This document shows, piece after piece, positions 15,514 to 23,733 of a stretch of DNA of 64,000 nucleotides (positions are counted from its first letter, which is position 1; each line of letters starts with the position of its first letter). The notes under the pieces were generated by a model. The model worked only from the letters and a program-made list of their open reading frames with translations. It did no database searches and was not told the origin of the DNA. The translations under genes were made by a program, and so were the position numbers. This DNA is from Actinophytocola sp035995025 (lineage in GTDB: Bacteria; Actinomycetota; Actinomycetes; Mycobacteriales; Pseudonocardiaceae): positions 1 to 64,000 of the forward strand of contig DASYKY010000119.1 of assembly GCA_035995025.1 (NCBI GenBank), given 5' to 3'.

Positions 15514-16273
15514 GCAGCCGGCGCGCTCGCAGCAACACCGGCCGGTCCACCAGCCGCCCGTCGACCGCCACCGCCGACCCGCCCGCCGACCCGCCCGCGG
15601 CGAGCACCCGCCGCGCCCACGCGATGTCCTCTTCGGACGGTCGCAGTGCGGCGTGTACGGGGGCGACCTGACGCGGGTGCACCAGCAGCTTGCCGGTGAA
15701 GCCCAGCTCCACCGCGTGCGCCGTGTCCCGCGCCAGCACCTCGGGGTCGTCCAGCGCCGTCGTCACGCCGTCCAGCGGCGGCGGCGCGCCCGCGGCCGCG
15801 GCGGCCAGCACCAGGGCCGACCGCGCGTGCAGCAGGGCCGTGCGCGACGCCGGGTCCACACCCAGCTCGGCGGCCAGGTCGATGCTGCCGAAAGCCACGC
15901 GGGCCGCCACGCCGCACACCTCACGGGCCGCCGCCACCCCGGCCGCCGTCTCCACGAGCGCGACCACCTCCCGCCCGGCCCGCGCGACGTCCTCGGCCCG
16001 CGCCGCCTTGGGCAGCATCAGCGGGGTACCGGCGAGCGCGGCGACGTCCGCGTCGTGCCACGGCGTGCCCGCCGCGTTGACCCGCACGACCACCTCGTGG
16101 CCGGCCTCGAGCCACGCCACCGCGTGCGCCCGCGCGGCCTCCTTGTCCGCCGGCGCCACCGCGTCCTCCAGGTCCACGACGACCGCGTCCGCGCCGGCCG
16201 CGGCCGCCTTCGCGAACCGGTCCGGGCGGTCCCCGGGCACGAACAGCAGTGTGCGGGCGGCAGCGAGGTTCAC
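15488..16273 (-). CDS. CitE-like CoA-ester lyase (citramalyl/malyl-CoA lyase family)
   Basis: The 261-residue TIM-barrel protein of the HpcH/HpaI-CitE family begins TLLFVPGDRPDRFAKAAAAG and has ADAVVVDLEDAVAP, VVRVNAAGTPW, LMLPKA and FTGKLLVHPRQV. Stand-alone CitE proteins cleave 3-hydroxyacyl-CoA esters such as (S)-citramalyl-CoA or malyl-CoA, using Mg2+ held by a Glu and an Asp. The GTG start overlaps the MaoC stop by three bases. Together with the adjacent hydratase and CoA transferase, the context fits citramalyl-CoA to acetyl-CoA plus pyruvate. The substrate is inferred from neighbours. Confidence 0.85.
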   Translation of the reverse strand: MNLAAARTLLFVPGDRPDRFAKAAAAGADAVVVDLEDAVAPADKEAARAHAVAWLEAGHEVVVRVNAAGTPWHDADVAALAGTPLMLPKAARAEDVARAGREVVALVETAAGVAAAREVCGVAARVAFGSIDLAAELGVDPASRTALLHARSALVLAAAAAGAPPPLDGVTTALDDPEVLARDTAHAVELGFTGKLLVHPRQVAPVHAALRPSEEDIAWARRVLAAGGSAGGSAVAVDGRLVDRPVLLRARRLLSRAGRTG

Positions 16274-17229
16274 GCCAGCACCACCGTGAACCGCCAGTCC
16301 AGCACCGGCCCGGCCGGACCGTCCACAACGGACCGCAGGTCGGCCAGCCCGCCGTCCGCGAGCGGCGTCACGCCGGTCACCGACACCCGGCTGGTCAGCC
16401 GGTCGCCCTCGTGCACCGGGCCGGTGTGGTCACACCCGGCCCAGCTCGCCACCGTCACGATGTTCGGGATCGCCCGGCACGCCTGCGCCAGTGCCAGGCC
16501 GATCGTGTGGCCGCCGTACACCAGGCGCTCGGCGGCCGGCCCGTCGTGGTGCGCGGCCGCGACGTTGACGGTCAGCCGCGCCAGCTCCGGCGCCGCCGAC
16601 ACGACGTCCGCGCCGACCGCCCACGACCGGCCGGCCGACAGGTCCGCGAAGTGCTCGCCCGGCAGCCGCCGGAACGCGGCCAGGTCCCACCCGCCGACCG
16701 GCGGCGCACCGGGCTCCGAGACGCCCAGCGACGAGAGGTCGTCGCCGTGCCCGGTCGAGCCCGCCGATCGCAGCGGCAGCATCGCGCAGCGCCAGAAGTC
16801 CAGCACCGGCCGGTCGTCCTGGTCCACGGTCGTGATCCGCAGCGCGGCCAGCCCGGTCGCCGGCCGGTCCGGCTTGCGGCTGTTCTCCTTGAGCCCCACC
16901 ACCTCGGTCACCGTGCGCAGCGTGTCGCCGAGAACCGGGTACCGGCGGAACGCGAGCCCGCGGTAGAACAGGTTCGCCCGCACCCGGTGAGTGACCACAG
17001 TGGACTGTCCGATCGCGACGTCCCAGACGAGCGCCGGGTGGGCGAGGGGCGCCCCGGCGACCTCGGTGGCGAGCGCGTGGTCCAGCGGCAGCCGCAACCG
17101 GTCGCCCAGCACGGCCTGGTGCACGGCCGCGTGCCCGGGCGTGAGCGTCACACCCGGAGCGCCGGTGAACCGGTCGCCAACGGCCAGCTCGTCGAAGTAC
17201 GGCCCAGCCGATTTATCCGGCCATATCAT
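16270..17229 (-). CDS. MaoC-type double-hotdog dehydratase/hydratase
   Basis: About 319 residues with two hotdog halves: YFDELAVGDRFTGAPGVTL with HPALVWDVAIGQS in the first and VYGGHTIGLALAQACRAIP with CDHTGPVHEGDRLTSRVSV in the second. Such proteins add or remove water at an enoyl-CoA. In itaconate degradation a MaoC-family itaconyl-CoA hydratase works with a CoA transferase and a CitE-type lyase, and all three are here. ATG 17229 has AAGGTGA upstream and is preferred over GTG 17238. It is divergent from the CoA transferase across a compact promoter region. Confidence 0.82.
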   Translation of the reverse strand: MIWPDKSAGPYFDELAVGDRFTGAPGVTLTPGHAAVHQAVLGDRLRLPLDHALATEVAGAPLAHPALVWDVAIGQSTVVTHRVRANLFYRGLAFRRYPVLGDTLRTVTEVVGLKENSRKPDRPATGLAALRITTVDQDDRPVLDFWRCAMLPLRSAGSTGHGDDLSSLGVSEPGAPPVGGWDLAAFRRLPGEHFADLSAGRSWAVGADVVSAAPELARLTVNVAAAHHDGPAAERLVYGGHTIGLALAQACRAIPNIVTVASWAGCDHTGPVHEGDRLTSRVSVTGVTPLADGGLADLRSVVDGPAGPVLDWRFTVVLA

Positions 17230-17244
17230 GCGCGTCACCTTACG

Positions 17245-17279
17245 GTCCGCTTGACACCACGGACAATGCGGAGTGATAT
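17245..17279 (+). promoter_or_regulatory. promoter and overlapping dyad for the CoA-transferase operon
   Basis: TTGACA (17251-17256) and TGATAT (17274-17279) are 17 bases apart, a good housekeeping-type promoter reading toward the CoA transferase (ATG 17314). GTCCG (17245-17249) and CGGAC (17260-17264) flank the -35 as an inverted repeat, a plausible GntR operator. The divergent MaoC gene starts only about 15 bases away, so one regulator could control both directions. Confidence 0.6.
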
Positions 17280-17313
17280 TGGCCGTACATTTCCACCGAC
17301 CCGAGGATGGCGC

Positions 17314-18492
17314 ATGGGACCACTCGACGGGGTCACGGTCGTGAGCGTGGAACAGGCGGTCGCCGCGCCGTACGCGACCCGCCAGCTGGCCGACCTCGGC
17401 GCGCGGGTGATCAAGATCGAGCGTCCGGGGGGCGGCGACTTCGCGCGCCGCTTCGACACCGCCGTGCTCGGCCAGTCCAGCTACTTCGTCTGGCTCAACC
17501 GGTCCAAGGAGTCACTGACGCTCGACGTCAAGCAGCCGGCCGGCCGGGAGATCCTGCACGAGCTGCTCGCCGGTGCGGACGTGTTCGTGCACAACCTCGG
17601 GCCCGGCGCGGCCGGCCGGCTCGGGCTGGACGCCGGGCCGCTGTGCGCGCGGTACCCGCGGCTCGTGCACTGCACGGTGTCGGGCTACGGCACCACCGGC
17701 CCGTGGGCCGACCGCAAGGCCTACGACCTGCTCGTGCAGTGCGAGACCGGTCTCGTCTCGCTCACCGGCACGCCCGAGGTCACCGCGAAGGCCGGCATCT
17801 CGGTCGCCGACATCGCGGCCGGCATGTACGCGTACTCGGGTGTCCTCACCGGACTGCTGCGCCGCGCGACCACCGGCGCCGGCTCGGCCGTCGAGGTGTC
17901 GCTGTTCGAGGCGCTCGCCGAGTGGCTGGGCCAGCCCGCCTACTACACCCGCTACGGCGGCGAGCAGCCCGCGCGGGCCGGCACGCGGCACGCGACGATC
18001 GCGCCGTACGGCCCGTACACCACCGGCGACGGCGACACCGTGGTCCTCGCCGTGCAGAACGAGCGCGAGTGGGTGGCGCTGTGCCGCCTGGTGCTCGGCG
18101 ACGAGTCCGTGGCGGACGACCCGCGCTTCGCCGCCAACCCCGCCCGCGTCCGCCACCGCGACGCCCTCGACGCGTTGCTCGCCAACCGGTTCGCGCGGCT
18201 CACCACCGGCGACGCGCTCGAGCTGCTCGGCCGGGCTGATGTCGCAAATGGACGGATGAACGACGTGACCGGTCTGCTCGACCATCCAGTCCTGAAGGGA
18301 CGTGACCGGTGGCGGACGGTCGGCAGCCCCGGCGGCGACATCGAGGTGCTGCGCCCGCCCGCGACGTTCACCGACGACGAAGAGCCCCGGCTCGGCCCGG
18401 TGCCCGCGGCGGGCGAGCACACCGACGCCATCCTGCGCGAGCTCGGCCGCGGCGACGAGATCACGTCGCTGCGCGCCGCCCAGACAGTCTGA
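17314..18492 (+). CDS. CaiB/BaiF-family CoA transferase (class III)
   Basis: The 392-residue protein starts MGPLDGVTVVSVEQAVAAPY and has ARVIKIERPGGGDFAR, RSKESLTLDVKQPAGREI and AYDLLVQCETGLVSLTG. The last carries the catalytic Asp of class III transferases (YDLLVQ). These enzymes move CoA between dicarboxylates such as succinyl-CoA and itaconate, mesaconate or citramalate. ATG 17314 has GAGGA upstream. It is the first gene of a plus-strand operon with the acyl-CoA dehydrogenase (12-base gap) and GntR regulator. An itaconate or methylsuccinate substrate is inferred from the divergent CitE and MaoC genes. Confidence 0.9.
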   Translation: MGPLDGVTVVSVEQAVAAPYATRQLADLGARVIKIERPGGGDFARRFDTAVLGQSSYFVWLNRSKESLTLDVKQPAGREILHELLAGADVFVHNLGPGAAGRLGLDAGPLCARYPRLVHCTVSGYGTTGPWADRKAYDLLVQCETGLVSLTGTPEVTAKAGISVADIAAGMYAYSGVLTGLLRRATTGAGSAVEVSLFEALAEWLGQPAYYTRYGGEQPARAGTRHATIAPYGPYTTGDGDTVVLAVQNEREWVALCRLVLGDESVADDPRFAANPARVRHRDALDALLANRFARLTTGDALELLGRADVANGRMNDVTGLLDHPVLKGRDRWRTVGSPGGDIEVLRPPATFTDDEEPRLGPVPAAGEHTDAILRELGRGDEITSLRAAQTV

Positions 18493-18504
18493 AGAGGACA
18501 CACC

Positions 18505-19647
18505 GTGCTGAGCGAAGAGGAACAGAGCATCGTCGACACCGTGCGGGACTTCGTCGACCGCGACGTCCGGCCGGTCGTGCGCGAGCTGGAGCACGCGGAC
18601 ACCTACCCCGAGGCGCTCGTCGAGCAGCTGAAGCGGCTCGGCGTGTACGGCCTCGCGATCCCCGAGCCGTACGGCGAGGTGGCCGTGTCCACGCCGTGCT
18701 ACGTCGCGGTCACCGAGCAGCTCGCGCGCGGCTGGATGAGCCTCGCCGGCGCGATGGGCGGGCACACCGTCGTCGCGAAGCTGGTCGCCACGTTCGGCAC
18801 GGACGAGCAGAAGGACCGCTACCTGCCGCGGATGGCGACCGGCGAGGTGCGCGCCACGATGGCGCTCACCGAGCCCGGCGGCGGCTCGGACCTGCAGGCG
18901 CTCACCACCACGGCGACGCGGGACGGGGACGGCTACGTCGTGAACGGCGCCAAGACGTGGATCACGAACGCGCGCCGCTCGCAGGTGATCGCGTTGCTGT
19001 GCAAGACCGACCCGGACGCCGAGCCGCGCCACCGGGGCATCAGCATCCTGCTCGTCGAGCACGGCGAGGGCCTCACCGTCTCGCGGGACCTTGGCAAGCT
19101 CGGCTACAAGGGCGTGGAGAGCTGCGAACTGTCCTTTTCGGACTACCGGGCGCCCGCGTCGGCGCTGCTCGGCGGCACCGAGGGGCACGGGTTCGCACAG
19201 ATGATGAAGGGCCTGGAGATCGGCCGCATCCAGGTCGCGTCGCGCGCGCTCGGCGTCGCCCGGGCCGCGCTGGACGACGCGCTGCGCTACGCGCAGGAGC
19301 GCGAGGCGTTCGGCAAGCCCATCTGGCGCCACCAGTCGATCGGCAACTACCTGGCGGACATGGCGACGAAGTACACCGCCGCGCGCCAGCTCGTGCTGCA
19401 CGCCGCGCAGCGCTACGACGCGGGGGAGCGGTGCGACCTGGAGGCGGGCATGGCCAAGCTGTTCGCGTCCGAGGCGGCCATGGAGATCGCGCTGAACGCG
19501 GTGCGCATCCACGGCGCCTACGGCTACTCCACCGAGTACGACGTCGAGCGCTACTTCCGCGACGCGCCACTGATGATCGTCGGCGAGGGCACCAACGAGA
19601 TCCAGCGCAACGTGATCGCCGCGCAGCTCGTGTCCAGGGGCCTGTGA
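18505..19647 (+). CDS. acyl-CoA dehydrogenase
   Basis: A 380-residue flavoprotein of the ACAD family. The FAD/substrate signature is MALTEPGGGSDLQAL and the C-terminal signature is HGAYGYSTEYDVERYFRDAP, then IVGEGTNEIQRNVIAAQL, where the Glu of GEGTNE is the usual catalytic base. It introduces a trans double bond into an acyl-CoA and reduces ETF. In this operon a branched C5 substrate such as methylsuccinyl-CoA is plausible, but sequence alone does not fix it. The start is GTG with AGAGGA upstream; the stop overlaps the next ATG by one base. Confidence 0.92.
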   Translation: MLSEEEQSIVDTVRDFVDRDVRPVVRELEHADTYPEALVEQLKRLGVYGLAIPEPYGEVAVSTPCYVAVTEQLARGWMSLAGAMGGHTVVAKLVATFGTDEQKDRYLPRMATGEVRATMALTEPGGGSDLQALTTTATRDGDGYVVNGAKTWITNARRSQVIALLCKTDPDAEPRHRGISILLVEHGEGLTVSRDLGKLGYKGVESCELSFSDYRAPASALLGGTEGHGFAQMMKGLEIGRIQVASRALGVARAALDDALRYAQEREAFGKPIWRHQSIGNYLADMATKYTAARQLVLHAAQRYDAGERCDLEAGMAKLFASEAAMEIALNAVRIHGAYGYSTEYDVERYFRDAPLMIVGEGTNEIQRNVIAAQLVSRGL

Positions 19648-20402
19648 TGGCCGCGCGCCCCGCGACGACGAGAGGCGAGGCGGCCTACGCGATGCTCGCC
19701 AGGACGCTGCGCGGCGCGATCCTGCAGGGCCGCTACTCCGACGGCGTCCGGCTGCCAACCGAGGCCGAGCTGGTGACCGAGTACCGGGTGTCGCGGCAGA
19801 CCGTGCGGCGCGCGTTCCACGACCTGGTCGCCGAGGGCATGGTGCACCGGGTGCCCGGCCGCGGCACGTTCGCCGCGCCACGCCAGGGTCCGTACCTGCG
19901 GCAGTTCGGCTCGGTCGAGGACCTGATGGGCCTCTCGCTGGACACGAGGCTCGAGGTGCTCGACCCGCTGCGCCGCCGGGTCGACGTCGACGCGGCCGGC
20001 CGGCTGCGGCTGGACAGCGACGCCGTGTACCGGGTGCGGTTCCGCCGCCGGCACCACGACGTCGCGTTCTGCCTGACGACCGTGTACGTGCCGCCGGACA
20101 TCGGCGACGCGCTCGCCGGCCTGCCGGAGCTGGCCACGCCGGGCGCGCTGAGCGAGGTCACCGTGATCGGCATGATCGACCGGCACGCCGGCTGCCCGGT
20201 CGCGGAGGCCGCGCAGAGCATCACCGCGGTCGCCGCGCCGGACACCGTCACCCTCCACCTCGACTGCGAGCCCGGCGCCCCGCTGCTGCGGGTGGACCGC
20301 AGCTACACCGACACCAGCGGGCGGCTGGTGGAGCTCGCGACCAGCTACTTCCTGCCCGAGCACTACTCCTACCGCGTCACGCTGCGCCGCGGCCCAGGCT
20401 GA
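19647..20402 (+). CDS. GntR/HutC-family transcriptional regulator
   Basis: The 251-residue protein has an N-terminal winged helix (AYAMLARTLRGAILQGRY, LPTEAELVTEYRVSRQTVRR, GRGTFAAP) and a C-terminal UTRA ligand-binding domain of the HutC type (VYRVRFRRRHHD, YTDTSGRLVELATSYFLPEH). It overlaps the acyl-CoA dehydrogenase stop (TGATG) and is the last gene of that operon, so it most likely controls the divergent CoA-ester cluster in response to a pathway acid or CoA ester. The dyad around the -35 at 17245-17264 is a candidate site. Its 3' end overlaps the convergent monooxygenase by 34 bases. Confidence 0.9.
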   Translation: MAARPATTRGEAAYAMLARTLRGAILQGRYSDGVRLPTEAELVTEYRVSRQTVRRAFHDLVAEGMVHRVPGRGTFAAPRQGPYLRQFGSVEDLMGLSLDTRLEVLDPLRRRVDVDAAGRLRLDSDAVYRVRFRRRHHDVAFCLTTVYVPPDIGDALAGLPELATPGALSEVTVIGMIDRHAGCPVAEAAQSITAVAAPDTVTLHLDCEPGAPLLRVDRSYTDTSGRLVELATSYFLPEHYSYRVTLRRGPG

Positions 20403-21886
20403 CCGAACCACGCCGTGAGCGCCTCGCGCAGCCCGTCGGCCGGGCCGTCGCTCGCCCACGCGACGTACCCGTCCGGCCGGACCAGCGCGGCGGCGGGGCC
20501 GGTGTCCGCCGTGCCGGTGACCACGTCGACCCGGTCCGCCCACCCGGCTGCCGCCGTCGTGTCCGCGCCGCCGAGGTCCAGCAGCAGCGGGCGCGCGTCG
20601 CGCAGCAGCTCGTCGACCCGGGATCCGTTGTGCAGCACCAGGTCCGGCAGCCACCGGCCGGCCAGCGGGTGCGTGCACGTGGTGGGGTAGCGGACGTCCA
20701 CGCCGGCCATGAGGTCGGCGACGTGCCGGATGTTGTCCGGGTTCGCGAGCAGCTCGGTCAGCAGCTCGCGCAGCGCGGTGACGTTCGGGCCGGGGCCGAT
20801 CAGGGCGGTCTGCGCGCGGGTGTGCATGACGACACGCTCGCCGACCGGCCGTCGCTCGGCGTCGTAGGTGTCGAGCAGGCCGTCCGGCGCCCATCCGCGC
20901 ACGGCGGCGGCGAGCTTCCAGCCGAGGTTGAGCACGTCCTGCAGCCCGAGGTTCAGCCCGGGCCCGCCGATTCCACTGTGGACGTGTGCCGCGTCGCCGG
21001 CGAGGAACACCCGGCCCTGCCGGTAGCGCTGCGCCTGCCGCGAGTTGATCCCCGCCATCCGGCGCAGGGCGGGCGGCGCGCCGTCGGGCTCGGCCATCGG
21101 CAGGTCCGCGCCGAGGACGCGCTTGACGGAGCCGGCCAGCTCGGCGAGCGGCATGTCCTCGTCGTCGGCCATCGGCTCGGTGGCCCACTCGGCGGTGGAC
21201 ACGCGGTAGAGGCCGGGCTGGAACATGCCGTAGGCGAACAACCCGCCCTCGGTGCGGGTGAACGTCGCCGGGCGCAGCCTGCCGAGGCCGGGCACGTCCA
21301 GCTCACCGGAGCCGACCGCGGCGGGCGCGGCGATGGTGACCTGCCCGGAGCGGCTGACGAACGTGTCGTCGGTGATGCCGGGGAAGTCGATCCCGCAGGC
21401 CTTGCGCACCGCGCTGCGCCCGCCGTCCGCGCCGACCAGGTACCGGGCCCGCCGCTCGTACCGGCCGTCCGGCCCGTCGAGCTCGGCCGTCACGGCGTTG
21501 CCGTCCTGCGTGAGCCCGGTCAGCGTGTGACCTCTGTGGACGGTGACGCCCAGCTCCGCGGCACGCTCCTCGAGGACCTGCTCGAGCCGCCGCTGCGGGA
21601 CGGGCAGGGCGTACAGCTCGTGGTCCAGAGTGGACAGATCGAGCGGCAGCGCGCCGAACTGGAAGCCGGGCATGCGGGCCGGCCGCGGGCCGCCGCCGAG
21701 CCGCTGGAGCAGCCCGCGGGAGTCCATGGCCCGCACGACGCGCCCGACGAGCCCGTTGGCCTTGGGCATGGTGGGCCGTGCGGGTTCCCGTTCCAGGACT
21801 GCCGGACGGACGCCGGCGAGAGCGAGCTCGCACGCGAGCAGCAGTCCGTTGGGACCGGCACCGATGATCAGGACGTCGTCGGTCAT
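20369..21886 (-). CDS. FAD-dependent aromatic monooxygenase (PheA/TfdB type)
   Basis: About 505 residues. The Rossmann GxGxxG is VLIIGAGPNGLLLACELALAG. The second FAD motif is GDAAHVHSGIGGPGLNLGLQD and the DG motif is YLVGADGGRSAVRK. A C-terminal thioredoxin-like domain ends the protein (RPLLLDLGGADTT, then VRPDGYVAWASDG). This is the class A hydroxylase group that acts on phenols, polyketides or rifamycin-type antibiotics. ATG 21886 has AAAGG upstream. The TetR gene just upstream on the same strand may control it. No polyketide genes are present, so detoxification is one reading and secondary metabolism another. Confidence 0.9.
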   Translation of the reverse strand: MTDDVLIIGAGPNGLLLACELALAGVRPAVLEREPARPTMPKANGLVGRVVRAMDSRGLLQRLGGGPRPARMPGFQFGALPLDLSTLDHELYALPVPQRRLEQVLEERAAELGVTVHRGHTLTGLTQDGNAVTAELDGPDGRYERRARYLVGADGGRSAVRKACGIDFPGITDDTFVSRSGQVTIAAPAAVGSGELDVPGLGRLRPATFTRTEGGLFAYGMFQPGLYRVSTAEWATEPMADDEDMPLAELAGSVKRVLGADLPMAEPDGAPPALRRMAGINSRQAQRYRQGRVFLAGDAAHVHSGIGGPGLNLGLQDVLNLGWKLAAAVRGWAPDGLLDTYDAERRPVGERVVMHTRAQTALIGPGPNVTALRELLTELLANPDNIRHVADLMAGVDVRYPTTCTHPLAGRWLPDLVLHNGSRVDELLRDARPLLLDLGGADTTAAAGWADRVDVVTGTADTGPAAALVRPDGYVAWASDGPADGLREALTAWFGQPGPRRSVTR

Positions 21887-21943
21887 GGGCACGCCTTTCT
21901 ACGCCACCGCACCATCGATGCGGCGGTTCTCGGTGTGGAGTGG

Positions 21944-22534
21944 TCAGGCCGAGGGGTCAGGCAACCCGGCGGCGATCTGCCGCAGCGCGTCGCGGAGCAG
22001 CCGTGCCAGCGGCACCGGCGGGTCGGCGTCGAGCCACAGCTCCGTGGCGGTCTGGTTGGCCGCCCCGATGGCCGCGGCGACCAGCCGGGGATACATGTCG
22101 GCCGGCCGGCATCCCGTCCGCCCGGCGACGGCGGCCGCGACCTCGCGCTCGGCGGTCGCGCTCCCCTTGAGGAACTCGCCGACCACGGCGGGCTCGGTGA
22201 GCATGAGCCGCACCCCGGCCGTCCACTGTGGATCCGGCGGGTCGTCGTTCGCCTGTGCGAGCACCGCGGCGGTGACGGACTCCCAGAGCGGCTCACCGTC
22301 GGGCCGCGCGCGGATGAGGTCGGCCGCCTGCCGCGCCCGGTTGAGATGCCGCCAGACGATGGCCTCGGCCTTGCTGGAGAAGTAGTTGTTGAACGTGCGC
22401 GGCGAGACCCCGGCCACCGAGGCGATGTCGTCGACCAGCACCCGGCCGAACCCCCGCTCGACAGCCAGCCGGAGCGCGGCCCAGCTCAACGCCTCCAACG
22501 TCTGCTGCTTCTTACGCTCCCGCAACCCGCTCAC
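21944..22534 (-). CDS. TetR-family regulator
   Basis: A typical 196-residue TetR protein. The helix-turn-helix lies in VLVDDIASVAGVSPRTFNNY, followed by FSSKAEAIVWRHL. The remainder is a helical ligand domain. The GTG start lies just downstream of two near-palindromes that together form a perfect inverted repeat, the likely operator. It precedes the FAD monooxygenase gene by about 57 bases on the same strand, so one transcript is likely and the repressor may sense a hydroxylase substrate. Confidence 0.88.
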   Translation of the reverse strand: MSGLRERKKQQTLEALSWAALRLAVERGFGRVLVDDIASVAGVSPRTFNNYFSSKAEAIVWRHLNRARQAADLIRARPDGEPLWESVTAAVLAQANDDPPDPQWTAGVRLMLTEPAVVGEFLKGSATAEREVAAAVAGRTGCRPADMYPRLVAAAIGAANQTATELWLDADPPVPLARLLRDALRQIAAGLPDPSA

Positions 22535-22549
22535 GAATTCGACGGTACT

Positions 22550-22578
22550 CGCAAACTTGCGTGCCCCGCAAGTTTGCG
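22550..22578. promoter_or_regulatory. tandem palindromic operator upstream of tetR
   Basis: CGCAAACTTGCG (22550-22561) and CGCAAGTTTGCG (22567-22578) are exact reverse complements separated by five bases. Each is itself a CGCAA-n2-TTGCG palindrome. The pair begins 16 bases upstream of the TetR GTG and suits binding of two dimers for autoregulation. Confidence 0.7.
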
Positions 22579-22612
22579 TAGCCCGCAGTTTTCGTTCCCG
22601 CCAGCCGGCGCC

Positions 22613-23134
22613 TCAGATGGTCGGGTCGTCGCGGCGCAGGCCGTCCAGGATGCGTTGCATCACGTCGTTGTTGAGGTCGATCGCCTCGTCGATCTCCTTC
22701 GACCGCGGCGGTGCCGCCGCGCGCGTGGTGCCGCGCCGGGGGAGCGGGACGACGGTCGCGTCCATGCCGGTCGGCAGGGGCAGCTCGCACCAGATCAGCT
22801 GGCGGCCGCGGGACAGCGTCTCGATGCCGCTCGCCTTGTTGCCAAGGCTTCGCGGCACGACGAGTCGCGGCGAGGACCGGTCGTCCTGCAACTCGACGAC
22901 GACCGTGGAGCCGCGCAGGCGCAGCCGGATCGTGATCATGGTCGGATCGGCACCCTCGACCACCGTGGAGATCACGGCCAGGACCATCCTCTTCGCCGTC
23001 TCGCGGACGTCGTCGATGATCTGCGGCACGTGCCACTCGGTCAGGGTGAAGCGCACGAATAGCTCGGCGCAGTTCACGGCGCTGGGCAGCGCGACGAGTC
23101 GGAGATCGTCGACCTGCGCGGTCTGATCTTGCAC
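22613..23134 (-). CDS. GHKL ATPase-like regulatory protein (anti-sigma type)
   Basis: The 173-residue protein resembles actinobacterial ATP-binding regulators of the RsbW group. LPSAVNCAELFVRFTLTEW and MVLAVISTVVEGADP occupy the usual first strands and N-box helix, and GIETLSRGRQLIWCELPLP the last strands. The canonical asparagine and glycine boxes are degenerate (VISTVVEGA rather than ELxxNA), so it may bind partners without ATP. GTG 23134 has TGGAAGG upstream. It stands alone between two palindromic regions. Target unknown. Confidence 0.6.
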   Translation of the reverse strand: MQDQTAQVDDLRLVALPSAVNCAELFVRFTLTEWHVPQIIDDVRETAKRMVLAVISTVVEGADPTMITIRLRLRGSTVVVELQDDRSSPRLVVPRSLGNKASGIETLSRGRQLIWCELPLPTGMDATVVPLPRRGTTRAAAPPRSKEIDEAIDLNNDVMQRILDGLRRDDPTI

Positions 23135-23150
23135 AGGAACCTTCCACCGG

Positions 23151-23191
23151 GGCGGCAGACAACTCGGCAGATACTGCCTCGTACTGCCGCC
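23151..23191. repeat. nested inverted repeats between copC and the ATPase-like gene
   Basis: GGCGGCAG (23151-23158) pairs with CTGCCGCC (23184-23191). Inside it GGCAG (23166-23170) pairs with CTGCC (23174-23178). The element lies downstream of copC and just upstream of the ATPase-like start. It could terminate the copC operon transcript or act as an operator for the next gene. Confidence 0.5.
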
Positions 23192-23208
23192 ACATGCAAC
23201 AGTGCTGG

Positions 23209-23733
23209 TCAGCGCCTCGGCCGTCGGACGCGGAGCGTCACGAACACGAGCGCGGCAAGCAACACGGCCCCGGCGGCGAGCCAGATCCACAGCAACGTGC
23301 CGCCGCCCGATGCCGACGGCGGGGTCCGCGACGGCGTCGCGGTCGGCTCGAACGTGCCGGTCGGCTGGGCCGCGGCCGTCAGCGTGAACCGGACCGAGCC
23401 GCTGACCGGGTCGCCGTCGCCGGACACCACGCGGTAGACGACCGTGTACGCGCCCGCCGTGCCGCTCGCCGTCACCGGTGCGCTCACCACCGGGCCGTCG
23501 ATCGTCGCCTCGCCGACCTGCCAGGTGACGTTGCCCGGGCCGATGACCTCGAGCGGGTTCTCCGGCAGCGTCACCGGTTCGTCGAACGTCAGCTCCAGCC
23601 GCGCGGGCGGCGCGGCGAGCGAGGAGTTCGCCGCCGGCGTGCTCGAGACCAGCTCCGCGTGCGCGGCCGTGAACGCCGGCACCGCGGCCGACACCAGGAG
23701 CACCAGCGCAAGGGTGGCGAGCCGGCGCGTCAC
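23209..23733 (-). CDS. CopC-domain copper-binding membrane protein
   Basis: A 174-residue exported protein. The signal peptide ends at AFTAAHA and the mature N-terminus HAELVSSTP supplies the copper-binding His of CopC/YcnJ-type domains. LELTFDEPVTLPENPLEVIG and YRVVSGDGDPVSGSVRFTL are the conserved strands. A Pro/Ser/Thr linker leads to a C-terminal membrane helix (LLWIWLAAGAVLLAALVFV) and an Arg-rich tail. It binds copper outside the membrane. No CopD follows; the GTG start overlaps the BKACE gene stop, an unexpected partner. Confidence 0.88.
   Translation of the reverse strand: MTRRLATLALVLLVSAAVPAFTAAHAELVSSTPAANSSLAAPPARLELTFDEPVTLPENPLEVIGPGNVTWQVGEATIDGPVVSAPVTASGTAGAYTVVYRVVSGDGDPVSGSVRFTLTAAAQPTGTFEPTATPSRTPPSASGGGTLLWIWLAAGAVLLAALVFVTLRVRRPRR

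Noticed and set aside
17512..19881. Very long minus-strand open frame opposite the CoA transferase and acyl-CoA dehydrogenase genes
   Set aside because: It is a shadow of high-GC codon bias; its product is Arg/Ala/Val-rich without family pattern, while the plus strand carries two clear enzyme families.
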